Shown here: piece by piece, positions 54,749 to 63,928 of the stretch
How positions within the stretch are numbered: the stretch's first letter is position 1
Layout of the letters: every line of letters starts with the position of its first letter
NCBI GenBank assembly: GCA_944391625.1
Contig: CALXUG010000003.1
Span: 107,024 to 171,023, forward strand
Origin: an uncultured Clostridia bacterium
GTDB lineage: Bacteria; Bacillota; Peptococcia; Peptococcales; Peptococcaceae
Direction: 5' to 3'
Length of the DNA stretch: 64,000 bases
Made by a program: the position numbers and the translations under genes
Notes under the pieces: generated by a model
Seen by the model: only the letters and a program-made list of their open reading frames with translations
What the model was told of the DNA's origin: nothing
Database searches by the model: none

Positions 54749-55097
54749 GTTTCATCCTTCCTTTCAAATTTTCAATGAACTATAGTTATATTGACTATAT
54801 CACAGTGTCCGGTTCTTGTTAAATGCCTTTTTATCATAATCATGTCAGTATTTTATGTATTTTACGTATAGCCTGATAACTACGTGAAAGATATGTGATT
54901 GTCTCTTCGGTAATAAACATCATTCATTTTTTAACAAGTCAAACAAATAACTAGCATACTATAAAAGAACTTATTAACATATATATTACATATAGTTACC
55001 AAAAAGCTTTTGTTGCAAAAAATATTCACTAGTGCTAATATAGTCGTAATCAGAAGTTAATCTTTGTCACACTTTAAAAGAAAGAGAGTTTTTTCAC
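54749..55097. promoter_or_regulatory. divergent intergenic region between tauE copy 1 and LysR 3
   Basis: The 349-base AT-rich region separates a LysR gene from a divergent transporter gene, the classic arrangement for LysR control. AACTATAGTTATATTGACTATA occurs near 54778 (partly palindromic, ACTATAGT). I could not assign unique promoter hexamers. Confidence 0.4.
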
Positions 55098-56021
55098 ATG
55101 CGATTAGAGCAACTTCAATACTTTATAGAAACAGCTTCTTCAAAATCTATCAGCATCGCCGCAGAAAATCTTTATATCAGTCAGCCAGCACTAAGCAGAA
55201 GTATTAAAGCATTAGAAAAAGAATTAGATGTTCCTCTTTTAGTACGCACTGTAGATGGTGTTCGTTTAACAGAAGCTGGCGAAGAATTACTCCCATTTAT
55301 GCGAGATGTTATTGCTAAGGTAAATGAATTGGTTGCCGCCAGCAAATACTATTCACAATCAACCATTTTTTCCAAAGAATTTTCCGGAGAATTTACGATT
55401 TGTACCATTCCCGTCATCGCTGATATTTTATTACTTCCTGCCCTAGAAGAGATGAGCAACTTATTTCCATCAATCAATATTAAAATTCAAATTGTAGATT
55501 TTAATGAACCATTATCTGTATCCCTTCCTTCTGACGCAGATTTACTACTTTGGATGAACATAGATGGTGCTTTAGATTACGCTTTAAGTACCATTGACGT
55601 ACAGGTAGAACCTTTATTTTCTGATAACTTCTCCATTGTCGTGGTCAAAGACCATCCTCTATCCAAGAAAAAAATTGTAACTTTAGAAGAAGCTCTTTCA
55701 TATAAAATAATTGCACATCACAACGGACTCAATCTTGAATACTTTTATAGTAATTTTACAAAACAAAGCCAGCCTTTAAATATTCTCTTAAAAAGTAATA
55801 ATAATCGTGTTATTACCTCTGCCTTAGTTAATCAAAACGCCGTATTAATTACAAATAATTTAGTCATTCAAACCGATTATCGCAACAATCCTGACCTAAT
55901 CTCAATCCCATTAAAAAATAGAAAAGGAACTTATTTCTGTCTATATCAAGAAAACAACATATATCTTCCCGTAATTAAAGAATTTATCACACTCTTAAAA
56001 GCAAATCATGCCGGAATTTGA
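55098..56021 (+). CDS. LysR-family regulator, copy 3
   Basis: The 307-residue regulator has the HTH ASSKSISIAAENLYISQPALSRSI (in part, about 13-36), VRTVDGVRLTEAGEELL, and an effector domain beginning FTICTIPVIADILLLPALEEM. It belongs to a different LysR subgroup than the tandem pair and resembles the regulator at 8101. AAAGAGAG precedes the ATG. Divergent from tauE copy 1 and convergent with a DASS permease gene, it is the most likely regulator of the sulfonate-like module. Confidence 0.87.
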   Translation: MRLEQLQYFIETASSKSISIAAENLYISQPALSRSIKALEKELDVPLLVRTVDGVRLTEAGEELLPFMRDVIAKVNELVAASKYYSQSTIFSKEFSGEFTICTIPVIADILLLPALEEMSNLFPSINIKIQIVDFNEPLSVSLPSDADLLLWMNIDGALDYALSTIDVQVEPLFSDNFSIVVVKDHPLSKKKIVTLEEALSYKIIAHHNGLNLEYFYSNFTKQSQPLNILLKSNNNRVITSALVNQNAVLITNNLVIQTDYRNNPDLISIPLKNRKGTYFCLYQENNIYLPVIKEFITLLKANHAGI

Positions 56022-56033
56022 ATATCTTACAGC

Positions 56034-56083
56034 AATAACGTATACAACAAAGATAAAAAATCGTCTTTGTTGTATACGTTATT
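56034..56083. terminator. bidirectional terminator between LysR 3 and the DASS gene
   Basis: AATAACGTATACAACAAAGA (56034-56053) and its exact reverse complement (56064-56083) form a 20-bp stem with a 10-base loop and T-rich flanks. It serves both converging genes. Confidence 0.85.
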
Positions 56084-56162
56084 ATTTGTTATGATATTTT
56101 TACAGTTTTATAAAACGATCCTTGTCTATTATAAAAGCATTTATTACACATGTAGATTTATC

Positions 56163-57563
56163 CTATAGTAGACCAAGCAACGCCCAATATGGAAGCATAA
56201 CCACCATTAAGAAAATGAAACATACTACTGTATTAACACTAAAGAATTTTGCAAAATCTTTCATCGACATCATACCAAAAGAGAACATAATCAAGAATGT
56301 GGTATGCTCATAGGGTAATATAATCTGGTAACCCATTGCGTTCAAAGCATAAACCATTGCCAATGGATCCATACCAAGACCTTGGCCTAATAGTACAAGT
56401 GGGCCTGCCATAATTGCCATAATAGCCGATGGTGTCATCAAGAAATTCATCAAGAATACTACCACAAAAACAACAGAGAATAAACCAATTCTTCCTCTTC
56501 CATCCAATAAAGGCAACAACATATTGGTCATAATTTCCCCAATACCTAAAGAAGTGGCAACTGTTCCAATAGACAAGCAAGCGCCAGAGAAAAATACAAT
56601 ACTCATATTGATATGTTTCACATCTTCAGAAGTTCCTAAACTAATCCCTGGTAAGTACATCGCACAGGCAGCCAACATAAATCCCCAACTCATACCCAAT
56701 TTATGAATTCCCATTGTCACTAAGTATACACACAAACCCAACATGATAAGCGCAGCTTTTTTCTCCTCTTTTGTTGTAGGTCCAAGTTTATCAAGTTCTG
56801 CTCTAAAGTATTCTTTGCCACGGAATTCCACATCCGACTTAAACATTTTCATTGCAATAATCATCATAATTATCGCAAATAGTAAAAAAGGCAAATTATG
56901 CAACAAATAGGTAATATAGTCGGATTCTAAAGTCGGAATCCCTGCTTTTGCACAGTTTAGACAAAAAGCACCGTACGCTGGGGCAATAAAGAAATAAGTT
57001 GGATAAACACCACCAATACAGCTAGCGATCATAATACCAGCCGCAGCTTTTGTACGGCCAAGATTTAATGCAACACAAATACCATACCCCATTGCCATAA
57101 CAGGAATTACAACGCCGCCAGGCAGAAAGATATTCAACACAATACCTGCAATTAAAAATCCCCAAAAAATACCTTGGTAAGTACCACCTGTGCGATAAAT
57201 AATCCAATAAGCTACTCGTTTTAATAAACCTGTTTTTTCAATAATATTTACTAAAAAGAATGAAGCCATAATGACCCAAGGCATCTCGCTAGTCCATGAC
57301 GCTAACGCTATTTTTGGTTCCGCAACTTTAAAAACAATATATGCTGCTGGTAAAAATAATGACGGAACAAAATTATCTACAACTTCAAACGCTAAAAGTA
57401 AAATAAAACACACTGTAATTGCAAAGAAAGCCCTAATTGGTGCAGTAAACACATCATTTACTGGAATAAGCATAATAATAAGCGGAACAATAACACTGAT
57501 CAACCATCCAATTTTTAGTTTTTTAGTCATTGGTCCTGGATATTTATTAACACTCGTACTCAT
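56163..57563 (-). CDS. DASS/SLC13-type anion permease, copy 3
   Basis: The 466-residue protein has about 12 helices, with MPWVIMASFFLVNIIEKTG, FLPGGVVIPVMAMGYG, an SIGTVATSLGIGEIM central block and FLMTPSAIMAIMAGPLVLLGQGLG (in part) near the C-terminus. It differs clearly from the two DASS proteins of the phosphohydrolase locus. The ATG at 57563 has GAGGAG 8 bases upstream. It lies downstream of the second TauE-family exporter and the glycyl radical enzyme on the same strand, so it likely imports that enzyme's anionic substrate. Confidence 0.8.
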   Translation of the reverse strand: MSTSVNKYPGPMTKKLKIGWLISVIVPLIIMLIPVNDVFTAPIRAFFAITVCFILLLAFEVVDNFVPSLFLPAAYIVFKVAEPKIALASWTSEMPWVIMASFFLVNIIEKTGLLKRVAYWIIYRTGGTYQGIFWGFLIAGIVLNIFLPGGVVIPVMAMGYGICVALNLGRTKAAAGIMIASCIGGVYPTYFFIAPAYGAFCLNCAKAGIPTLESDYITYLLHNLPFLLFAIIMMIIAMKMFKSDVEFRGKEYFRAELDKLGPTTKEEKKAALIMLGLCVYLVTMGIHKLGMSWGFMLAACAMYLPGISLGTSEDVKHINMSIVFFSGACLSIGTVATSLGIGEIMTNMLLPLLDGRGRIGLFSVVFVVVFLMNFLMTPSAIMAIMAGPLVLLGQGLGMDPLAMVYALNAMGYQIILPYEHTTFLIMFSFGMMSMKDFAKFFSVNTVVCFIFLMVVMLPYWALLGLL

Positions 57564-57688
57564 ACTCAACACTCCTCACTTTTTTCTGTTGCCAACTCCC
57601 TTAAATTAAGCTTAAACTATATTGCAAAAGCACCTCCCTCAATTACAAATAATTGAAAATAATTACATTTACATAGCTTATAATCATA

Positions 57689-58417
57689 TTATCTAATAAA
57701 CAAAGACACTCCATTAAATATCATCAAACAACAAATAACTTTTTGGAGCATTAACCCATCAATACGTTCAAATAATTTTTTCCCTACATAAAGTCCTAAA
57801 AAAACAAAACCAACACAACTCAAACCAAATTGAATAGTTGAAATGTTTACCATACCATTGAAAATGCGAATAGCAAAATCAAATATAACCCCAAACAAAT
57901 TATAGAATTGAATCGTACTCATGTATTCATCTTTGGTGTTCAAAGCCGCTAAAAAATATAGTACGGCAATCGGCCCTCCAACACCAAATAAACCACTGAT
58001 AATACCCGCAATACCATTAAAAATAACTGCATTCTTAACTGTTGGCTCAATTTTTAATTTACCTTGATAAAATAGCAAATAAAAGGCTAACACTATAAAA
58101 ATACCACCCAGCAATTTAGTCCAAATTGGATTACCTGCTGTGTATTTTAACAATTTAACCGAAAAAAAGGTCCCAACTACAAAAGCTGTTAAACTTGCCG
58201 GAAGTTGTTTCCAAACAACATGCTTTCTATAAACAAAAGCATTTACTGCCAACATGAACAATGATACAAAAGAAAGAATAGCCAAAGACTCTACATGAGT
58301 AAAAAAATATGGCAAAACACACAATATTACAATACCAAAGGCAAAACCACTAATTCCTTGCACAATACCGCCAATAAACGCTGTAAAATATAAAGTCACA
58401 TATGCCAAGATATTCAT
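57689..58417 (-). CDS. TauE/SafE-family sulfite/organosulfonate exporter, copy 2
   Basis: The 242-residue paralogue of the protein at 54020 shows GISGFAFGIVILCVLPYFF and GIISGLFGVGGPIAVLYFLA, the two inverted family repeats, and eight helices. The ATG at 58417 has AAGGTG 6 bases upstream. It is the first gene after the glycyl radical enzyme on the same strand. If that enzyme is a sulfite lyase, this exporter would remove toxic sulfite. Confidence 0.82.
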   Translation of the reverse strand: MNILAYVTLYFTAFIGGIVQGISGFAFGIVILCVLPYFFTHVESLAILSFVSLFMLAVNAFVYRKHVVWKQLPASLTAFVVGTFFSVKLLKYTAGNPIWTKLLGGIFIVLAFYLLFYQGKLKIEPTVKNAVIFNGIAGIISGLFGVGGPIAVLYFLAALNTKDEYMSTIQFYNLFGVIFDFAIRIFNGMVNISTIQFGLSCVGFVFLGLYVGKKLFERIDGLMLQKVICCLMIFNGVSLFIR

Positions 58418-58472
58418 TTTATTCACCTTACTTTTACATATGTTTTTCTTTTAACCAGAGTCTTTATTTATA

Positions 58473-58515
58473 AGAAAACGCTTTAAGAGGATTGATTTTC
58501 AAAAAGCGTTTTCTA
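58473..58515. other. 12-bp inverted repeat between the glycyl radical enzyme and tauE copy 2
   Basis: AGAAAACGCTTT and AAAGCGTTTTCT flank an 18-base spacer, about 50 bases upstream of the exporter start. It could be a partial terminator or an operator. The rest of the 328-base gap shows no gene, only a short hydrophobic reading frame without a start codon at about 58600-58735. Confidence 0.5.
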
Positions 58516-58745
58516 TTCATTTTATATCATAAGTTTTCAATAAAATCCTTTATCTCCATTATGCCAAATATAAATATAATTAAATTATTGGTATGTTTTC
58601 ATAGAACACAACTTCATAATAAACCAGTTGAATTCTAATAATTGGGACAATATTCATGCTAATTATAATCACCATAACCAGAATGACTAATCCTGTTAAA
58701 GCACCAATACCCCAAAGTTAGTTCAATAAGGCATAGAAGGATCTA

Positions 58746-61259
58746 TTAAGCATCCTGTTCCGCACGTTCAATCAATTCAGTTTGCAACATTGGAGACAAA
58801 TCTGTAAAGTACGCACTATACCCAGCAACACGGACAATCAAATCTTTATATTGATCCGGCGCTTTCTGTGCAGCAATTAGAGTTTCTTTATTTACAACAT
58901 TGAACTGTACATGCCATAACTTCAGGTCACACCAAGTACGTATAAAGGATACTAATTTTTTCATTCCTTCTTCACCAGCCATGGATGCTGGAGAGAATTT
59001 GATATTCAGTAAACGTGCTGCTCTTTCTTTATAACCCTCATGTTTTACATTCCGGTTAGACATTAACACTGCTGTTGGCCCTGCCAATTCTACACCATGG
59101 GATGCACTGGTTCCTTCGGACAAATAATGACCTGCTTTTCTGCCATCAGGTGTAGCGCCTACTACCATACCTGCCGGAATATGGATCGTTACTGGTACTA
59201 CACGGTCACACAATATTTCACCATGGGTACCATGATGGGTGGTAATATAATCAAACCCTACCTGATCCATTTCTCTGCCAACCTGATCTGCATATGGATC
59301 ATTATTTCCGTATTTTGGCGCATGCAATAACAACTGCTGCAATGCTTCATAACCTTCATAATCAGCATCAATTGCATCTACTAAATCGTTCATAGAGATT
59401 ACTTTATCTTCATATACTAATTTTTTGATTGCGGCAATAGAGTCAATTGCAGTTGCATAGCCTACTTTATCCAAGAAGTTTTCACGGATACTATTAGGTA
59501 CATACTGATGAATATCTGTACCTGCATCACGACAAGCACCTACATAGTAAGAGGCCAATGGTGCTGCCAATACATTTTTCTTCACTTCATCTGCAGTAAA
59601 CTGTTGAATATAGTCATGTTTGATAATGAATTCATATTGCGTTCTAAATGCATTGAAGAAATCTTCATAAGTTGCAAATTCTTTTGGATTGCCTGTATCT
59701 GGACCAACTTGTTTGTTCCCTAAGAATTTCAGGCGCCCTCTGTTCATGGTCATTTCCATAACCGCACCTAAGTTAATAGATGCATTACCAGTTATATAGG
59801 TTTCTCTATTCACTACACGTACTTCAGTACAACCAGAGCAAGCATAGTCTAAGGCTTCAGCCATTGTGGCACCCTTGGCAATATATAATGGTACAATTTC
59901 TTCATCATTGAACAGTTTTGGAAAACCGCGACCTTCTCTGATAATTTCAGCACATTTACGAATGAATTTTTCTGGTGTCCTAGCATGAATCCGAGCTGCC
60001 ATATCTGGATATGGAATTGGGAAGTCACGTTTAGAATCTAATACCAAATAAGACAGTTCGTTAGTGGCATCCTGACCATCTGGTGTCTGGCCACCTACCG
60101 TTACGGTTTCAAAGTGAGCATATGCTTCAAACAGTTTCGCAGAGAATTCTGGTACAAATGTCAGAGGAATCTGAGACAGGTGAATCCAGTAACATTCAAA
60201 CAATTCTTTTACCTGTTCATCAGTGATAGTGCCATTTGCAATATCCTGTTTGTAATATGGATACAGCTGTTGGTCAATACGGGTTGTGCCTAAAGATGAA
60301 CCACCGTGCTGTTCAATTCTGGCAAACATCAGTACAAACCACTGTAGCTGAATTGCTGTTCTAAAATCTCTTGCTGGATTTTCACTGATCCATAAGCAGT
60401 TATCAGCGATTTGCTCCAATTCAGCCTTTCTCTGTGCACTTTTTTCTACTTCTGCCAGTCTTTTTGCTTCTTCACCATAACGTCTGATGAATGTGGATAA
60501 CGCACGAATACTGATTACACTTGCTTCCCAAAAAGAACCTTCATTTACAAACGCCGCCGGGTCATCATAAATTGCATCGTAATGTGCTTGTGCATCCTCG
60601 GCCATCCCTTTCAGACCCATTTGTAAAATACGTTTGATATCATGATTAAAATTGGTACTGGAACGAGCTGTTGCTGTTTGAGACAGTACATACTGCTGTG
60701 TACTGAAGTTTTCTGGATCATCACCAAAAATCAGATTTCTTGTTTCTTCTGGCAATGCTTTTGCATACAGCTGAACGAATGTTTTATCTTTCCAGTAAGG
60801 GTAAACTTCTTTCATCAGAATATCATAATCTTCTGGAGTAACAGTAAATGGACTGTTTTCTCTTTTATGTGCATCTTTCAAGTCTGGAATGTACACACCG
60901 TCAATTTCAGGATACAAAATACCATTTCTACCTGGTCTGCCACTAGCTCTACCAACAATCAGATCATCTGGCCCAATGTACAAAGGTATATTTTCAGCAA
61001 TGTGTTCCAATGCTTTTGCCCATCTCAATGACAAATTTTTACCTTCTGTTTCTTTAAAAGATTCTGTAAAAAGTACTGCTCTACTAATATCCATGCCTAC
61101 TGGCAATGCTCTATTAGTATCAATCATTCTCATTACTCTTTCTCTGCCTGGTGCTACTTTTTCACCGCTAGCCAACCATGCCTCTTGTGGACTTAAACAA
61201 CAACTCATATGAAAAACCTCCCTAAAAGTTTTAATTGATGCTTCGTTTATTCGCTTCAA
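58746..61259 (-). CDS. glycyl radical enzyme, PFL-like family, candidate C-S (sulfite) lyase
   Basis: The 837-residue enzyme has the catalytic thiyl Cys477 and the general base Glu479 in SGCTEVR, and the radical site Gly813 in VRVAGYSAYF. C-x-E is the pattern of the lyase/dehydratase/sulfite-lyase subfamilies rather than of pyruvate formate-lyase (CC). Arg199 and Asn203 (ARSSTN) and Arg686 (CDRVVPV) lie where I recall Arg189, Gln193 and Arg678 binding the sulfonate in isethionate sulfite-lyase IslA; this needs an alignment. Two TauE exporters and an anion permease nearby support a sulfonate substrate. No radical-SAM activase is encoded in the window. Dehydratase or decarboxylase activity remains possible. 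Confidence 0.75.
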   Translation of the reverse strand: MKRINEASIKTFREVFHMSCCLSPQEAWLASGEKVAPGRERVMRMIDTNRALPVGMDISRAVLFTESFKETEGKNLSLRWAKALEHIAENIPLYIGPDDLIVGRASGRPGRNGILYPEIDGVYIPDLKDAHKRENSPFTVTPEDYDILMKEVYPYWKDKTFVQLYAKALPEETRNLIFGDDPENFSTQQYVLSQTATARSSTNFNHDIKRILQMGLKGMAEDAQAHYDAIYDDPAAFVNEGSFWEASVISIRALSTFIRRYGEEAKRLAEVEKSAQRKAELEQIADNCLWISENPARDFRTAIQLQWFVLMFARIEQHGGSSLGTTRIDQQLYPYYKQDIANGTITDEQVKELFECYWIHLSQIPLTFVPEFSAKLFEAYAHFETVTVGGQTPDGQDATNELSYLVLDSKRDFPIPYPDMAARIHARTPEKFIRKCAEIIREGRGFPKLFNDEEIVPLYIAKGATMAEALDYACSGCTEVRVVNRETYITGNASINLGAVMEMTMNRGRLKFLGNKQVGPDTGNPKEFATYEDFFNAFRTQYEFIIKHDYIQQFTADEVKKNVLAAPLASYYVGACRDAGTDIHQYVPNSIRENFLDKVGYATAIDSIAAIKKLVYEDKVISMNDLVDAIDADYEGYEALQQLLLHAPKYGNNDPYADQVGREMDQVGFDYITTHHGTHGEILCDRVVPVTIHIPAGMVVGATPDGRKAGHYLSEGTSASHGVELAGPTAVLMSNRNVKHEGYKERAARLLNIKFSPASMAGEEGMKKLVSFIRTWCDLKLWHVQFNVVNKETLIAAQKAPDQYKDLIVRVAGYSAYFTDLSPMLQTELIERAEQDA

Positions 61260-61330
61260 TTTATGAGTTCATTTTATCACAACCATATTTTTCTGAAAAA
61301 TACCTGTTATTAAAGTGTCTTTGAAGCCAT

Positions 61331-61378
61331 ATGCATTTGTTGCATATTATAATCACTTTCAATATGCAATAAATGCAT
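61331..61378 (-). promoter_or_regulatory. promoter and 17-bp inverted-repeat operator of the glycyl radical enzyme gene
   Basis: ATGCATTTGTTGCATAT (61331-61347) and ATATGCAATAAATGCAT (61362-61378) are inverted repeats with one mismatch. On the minus strand TATAAT (61346-61351) lies across the inner edge of the repeat. A regulator bound here would sit on the promoter. The leader to the ATG at 61259 would be about 80 bases. Confidence 0.6.
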
Positions 61379-61411
61379 TGTCTTCGTTCGAATATATCCA
61401 CCCAGCCACAC

Positions 61412-61459
61412 AAAAAGGGCAATGTACTTCTCTTTTACCAGAAGCACATTGCCCTTTTA
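61412..61459. terminator. bidirectional terminator between aminotransferase and glycyl radical enzyme genes
   Basis: AAAAAGGGCAATGT and ACATTGCCCTTTT form the outer stem and ACTTCT/AGAAGC continues it inward. T-runs occur on both strands. It stops the aminotransferase transcript before the glycyl radical enzyme promoter. Confidence 0.8.
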
Positions 61460-61591
61460 TCCCGGCAGACCGGTTCTGCCTGTACCATTCTTAAATAGCA
61501 CTGCAAAACCAGCCTGAGCTTATCAAATTGTTTTTTCTGCAAATCCTCACTGCGAATATAAAAATAAATACGTCCGCTATCGCCTGCTTTG

Positions 61592-62782
61592 TTACCGCTG
61601 CTGATAATAGTCTGCTAATTTACGGAATGCGTCCAATGACCGCACAACTTTTTCCGTCGGCACACAATACGCCATACGGAAATGGCCCGGGCAGCCAAAT
61701 CCATCTCCTGGCACCAGCAGCAGGTCAAATTCTTTGGCTTTGTTGCAAAAGGCCACTGCATCCGGCTCTAACGATTTTGGAAACATGTAAAAGGTTCCGT
61801 CCGGCTTCACACAGGAATACCCCATCTCTGTCAGTGCATCATACAAAATGTGCATATTGGTTTCATACACCTGCAGCTCTGCGGTATTATCCAGCAACTC
61901 TCCAATGGCCAGCTGAATGATAGAAGACGGACAGTTATGCCCAATACCGCGGGAAATCTGTCCAAATATTTCTACAAGCAGCGCAGCATCCTGACAAGCC
62001 GGATTCACCGCAATATAGCCAATGCGCTCCCCAGGCAGCGACAGCGATTTGCTGAAAGAATAACAGGAAATGGTGTTGTCATAATAGTTTGACGTATACG
62101 GCGCTTCCTTGCCATCAAATACAATTTCCCGATAAGGCTCATCAGAAATGATATAAATATCGTGACCGTAAGCCTGTTCCTTTTCTTTTAACAGCGCTGC
62201 CAATTTGCGCAGCGTATCCGCCGAATAAATCACACCTGATGGATTGTTTGGCGTATTAATCAACACTGCATGTACATTCGGATTCAGCATAGCAGCAAAA
62301 GCCTCAAAATTGATTTGAAAATCCTCCGGATTGGCCGGCACAATCTTTAACACTGCGCCGCTTTCATTGATATACGGCACATACTCGGAAAAATACGGCG
62401 CAAAAGCCAGCACTTCATTACCAGGCTCGGTGACAGCCCGCACAGCATGAGCCAGCGCAGCAGCAGCACCCGATGTGGGGAAAATATGCGCTTTCTTATA
62501 GTTCATTCCAAACCGGCGGTTTAACGAATCGGCAATGGCCTGCCGCACCCCATCAATCCCCAAACTTGGGCTATAGCCGTGTACTGCCAGCGAATCTCCC
62601 TCCAATGCCAACCGAGCAATGGTTTCATTGACAATCTGCGGCGCCGGCACCGATGGATTGCCCAGGCTAAAGTCAAACACATTCTCATAACCGATTTCCT
62701 TGGCCCGTTCCGCACCATAAGCAGAAATTTCCCGAATAACCGATTTTTGATTCAACATCTCTCTATATCGTTTTGCAATCAT
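61592..62782 (-). CDS. class I/II pyridoxal-phosphate aminotransferase
   Basis: The 396-residue enzyme is of the AspC/PatA type. It shows FSLGNPSVPAP, GYSPSLGIDGVR, FPTSGAAAALAHAVRA for the phosphate cup, INTPNNPSGVIY, ISDEPYREIVFDG, and the PLP Lys in SFSKSLSLPGERIGY. The C-terminal Arg lies in HFRMAYC. The substrate is not clear; the family covers aspartate, alanine and aromatic amino acids. It is transcribed alone and isolated by terminators. Confidence 0.88.
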   Translation of the reverse strand: MIAKRYREMLNQKSVIREISAYGAERAKEIGYENVFDFSLGNPSVPAPQIVNETIARLALEGDSLAVHGYSPSLGIDGVRQAIADSLNRRFGMNYKKAHIFPTSGAAAALAHAVRAVTEPGNEVLAFAPYFSEYVPYINESGAVLKIVPANPEDFQINFEAFAAMLNPNVHAVLINTPNNPSGVIYSADTLRKLAALLKEKEQAYGHDIYIISDEPYREIVFDGKEAPYTSNYYDNTISCYSFSKSLSLPGERIGYIAVNPACQDAALLVEIFGQISRGIGHNCPSSIIQLAIGELLDNTAELQVYETNMHILYDALTEMGYSCVKPDGTFYMFPKSLEPDAVAFCNKAKEFDLLLVPGDGFGCPGHFRMAYCVPTEKVVRSLDAFRKLADYYQQR

Positions 62783-63011
62783 GATACACCCTCCAGTATG
62801 CTTTCAATCTTTGTATCTCAGTATACTATAAAGACCGTCTGTCAGCCAGTCCAACAGGGGTTTGTTCTCACAAGAATACTGTATTTTTTCTTTACATGAT
62901 CACACCCAATGGCTCTCCCTTAACCTGACATCCAGAAGTCTTCATTGTCGAATTTCACTATCCAAACCACAATCATAATGCGTCATTCAACTCACCATTG
63001 CTGTTTTTATT

Positions 63012-63557
63012 TTACAATAGATTGATGCAGCGCACCTCCGCACCATCCAACTGCCGCAATGACAGCACGCCATCTTCCAGCAGCAGATAACTGCGGGCAC
63101 TGTTCTGCTTGGGCAGCGTTATGGATCCCGGATTGGCATAAATATAATCTTCTTCCTGTTCCAACGCCGGAATATGGGTATGTCCATGCAGCAATACATC
63201 ACCCGGCTGCAGCATAGGCAGATGTTGCCGGTTATATTGATGACCATGAGTAGCAAACAACATTCGTTTTCCTACCGATAAAATGCAGTAGTCTGCCATA
63301 ATGGGAAATTCCAGCATCATCTGATCCACTTCACCATCACAATTTCCCCGCACGCACAAAATCTGCTGCTTCTTTTCATTTAACAGCGCCGCCACTGCCT
63401 TGGGATCATAGCCTTCCGGCAACGGATTGCGGGGCCCATGGTACAATAAATCTCCCAACAACAGTAATTTATCCGCCTGCTCCCGCGCAAAGGCTTCTAA
63501 CAATTGTTCGCAATAATAAGCCGATCCGTGAATATCGGATGCAATCATCAATTTCAT
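63012..63557 (-). CDS. yfcE: YfcE-type metallophosphodiesterase
   Basis: The 181-residue enzyme has the calcineurin-like motifs MIASDIHGS, LLLGDLLYHGPRNPLPEGYDP (in part), VRGNCDGEVDQ, FATHGHQYN and LHGHTHIPALE. All metal ligands (D, H, D, N, H, H, H) are visible. YfcE/MJ0936-type enzymes hydrolyse phosphodiesters in vitro with unclear physiological substrates. The ATG at 63557 has AGGAGGAG upstream; a longer frame to 63581 does not. Confidence 0.88.
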   Translation of the reverse strand: MKLMIASDIHGSAYYCEQLLEAFAREQADKLLLLGDLLYHGPRNPLPEGYDPKAVAALLNEKKQQILCVRGNCDGEVDQMMLEFPIMADYCILSVGKRMLFATHGHQYNRQHLPMLQPGDVLLHGHTHIPALEQEEDYIYANPGSITLPKQNSARSYLLLEDGVLSLRQLDGAEVRCINLL

Positions 63558-63616
63558 TGGTCTACACTCCTCCTGACACAACTGGTCATATTCTATTTTA
63601 TCATATCAGTTTAATC

Positions 63617-63928
63617 TCATAACAGCTTGTCCTGCTTGTCGACACTGCCCTTTTCTATGGCAATCCACCCTTTATAATAATCGTAGCTGACACCATCCTC
63701 CATACTGGTAAACAAATACCGTGAAATGATGCATCCGGTCTGCCAGCCCCTCGCCTGTAAAGCTGCGCAATGTTCTTCCACATTATTATTGTTGTCATCC
63801 TGCACAGCGTACCGCAGCAATACCTCTGCATAAGTGGTTTCGGTGTCCAGCCGCCAAATACAATCTTCATCTGTTTCTGCCAGTAAGCAATACTGTATTT
63901 CGGCGTGGGCATCAGTCTGAAATCCCAC
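63617..63928 (-). CDS. hypothetical protein, start uncertain
   Basis: The frame encodes about 103 residues from a GTG at 63928, with WRLDTETTYAEVLLRYA, EEHCAALQARGWQTGC and DYYKGWIAIEKG, and looks like genuine protein in composition. The GTG has no ribosome binding site. The frame stays open upstream to 63994 (SRLVCEQKTEDWRRS) where a TAA stops it at the window edge. The true start may be non-standard, or the gene may be interrupted. I recognise no family. Confidence 0.45.
   Translation of the reverse strand: MGFQTDAHAEIQYCLLAETDEDCIWRLDTETTYAEVLLRYAVQDDNNNNVEEHCAALQARGWQTGCIISRYLFTSMEDGVSYDYYKGWIAIEKGSVDKQDKLL

Noticed and set aside
58600..58735. Hydrophobic reading frame after the glycyl radical enzyme (ALTGLVILVMVIII)
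   Set aside because: There is a stop just upstream and no start codon or ribosome site. At most it is a membrane-protein remnant.
61460..61613. Open frame downstream of the aminotransferase reading SGRIYFYIRSEDLQKKQF on the minus strand
   Set aside because: It looks protein-like but has no usable start codon after the preceding stop and ends inside the terminator hairpin. It could be a remnant; I could not support it as a gene.
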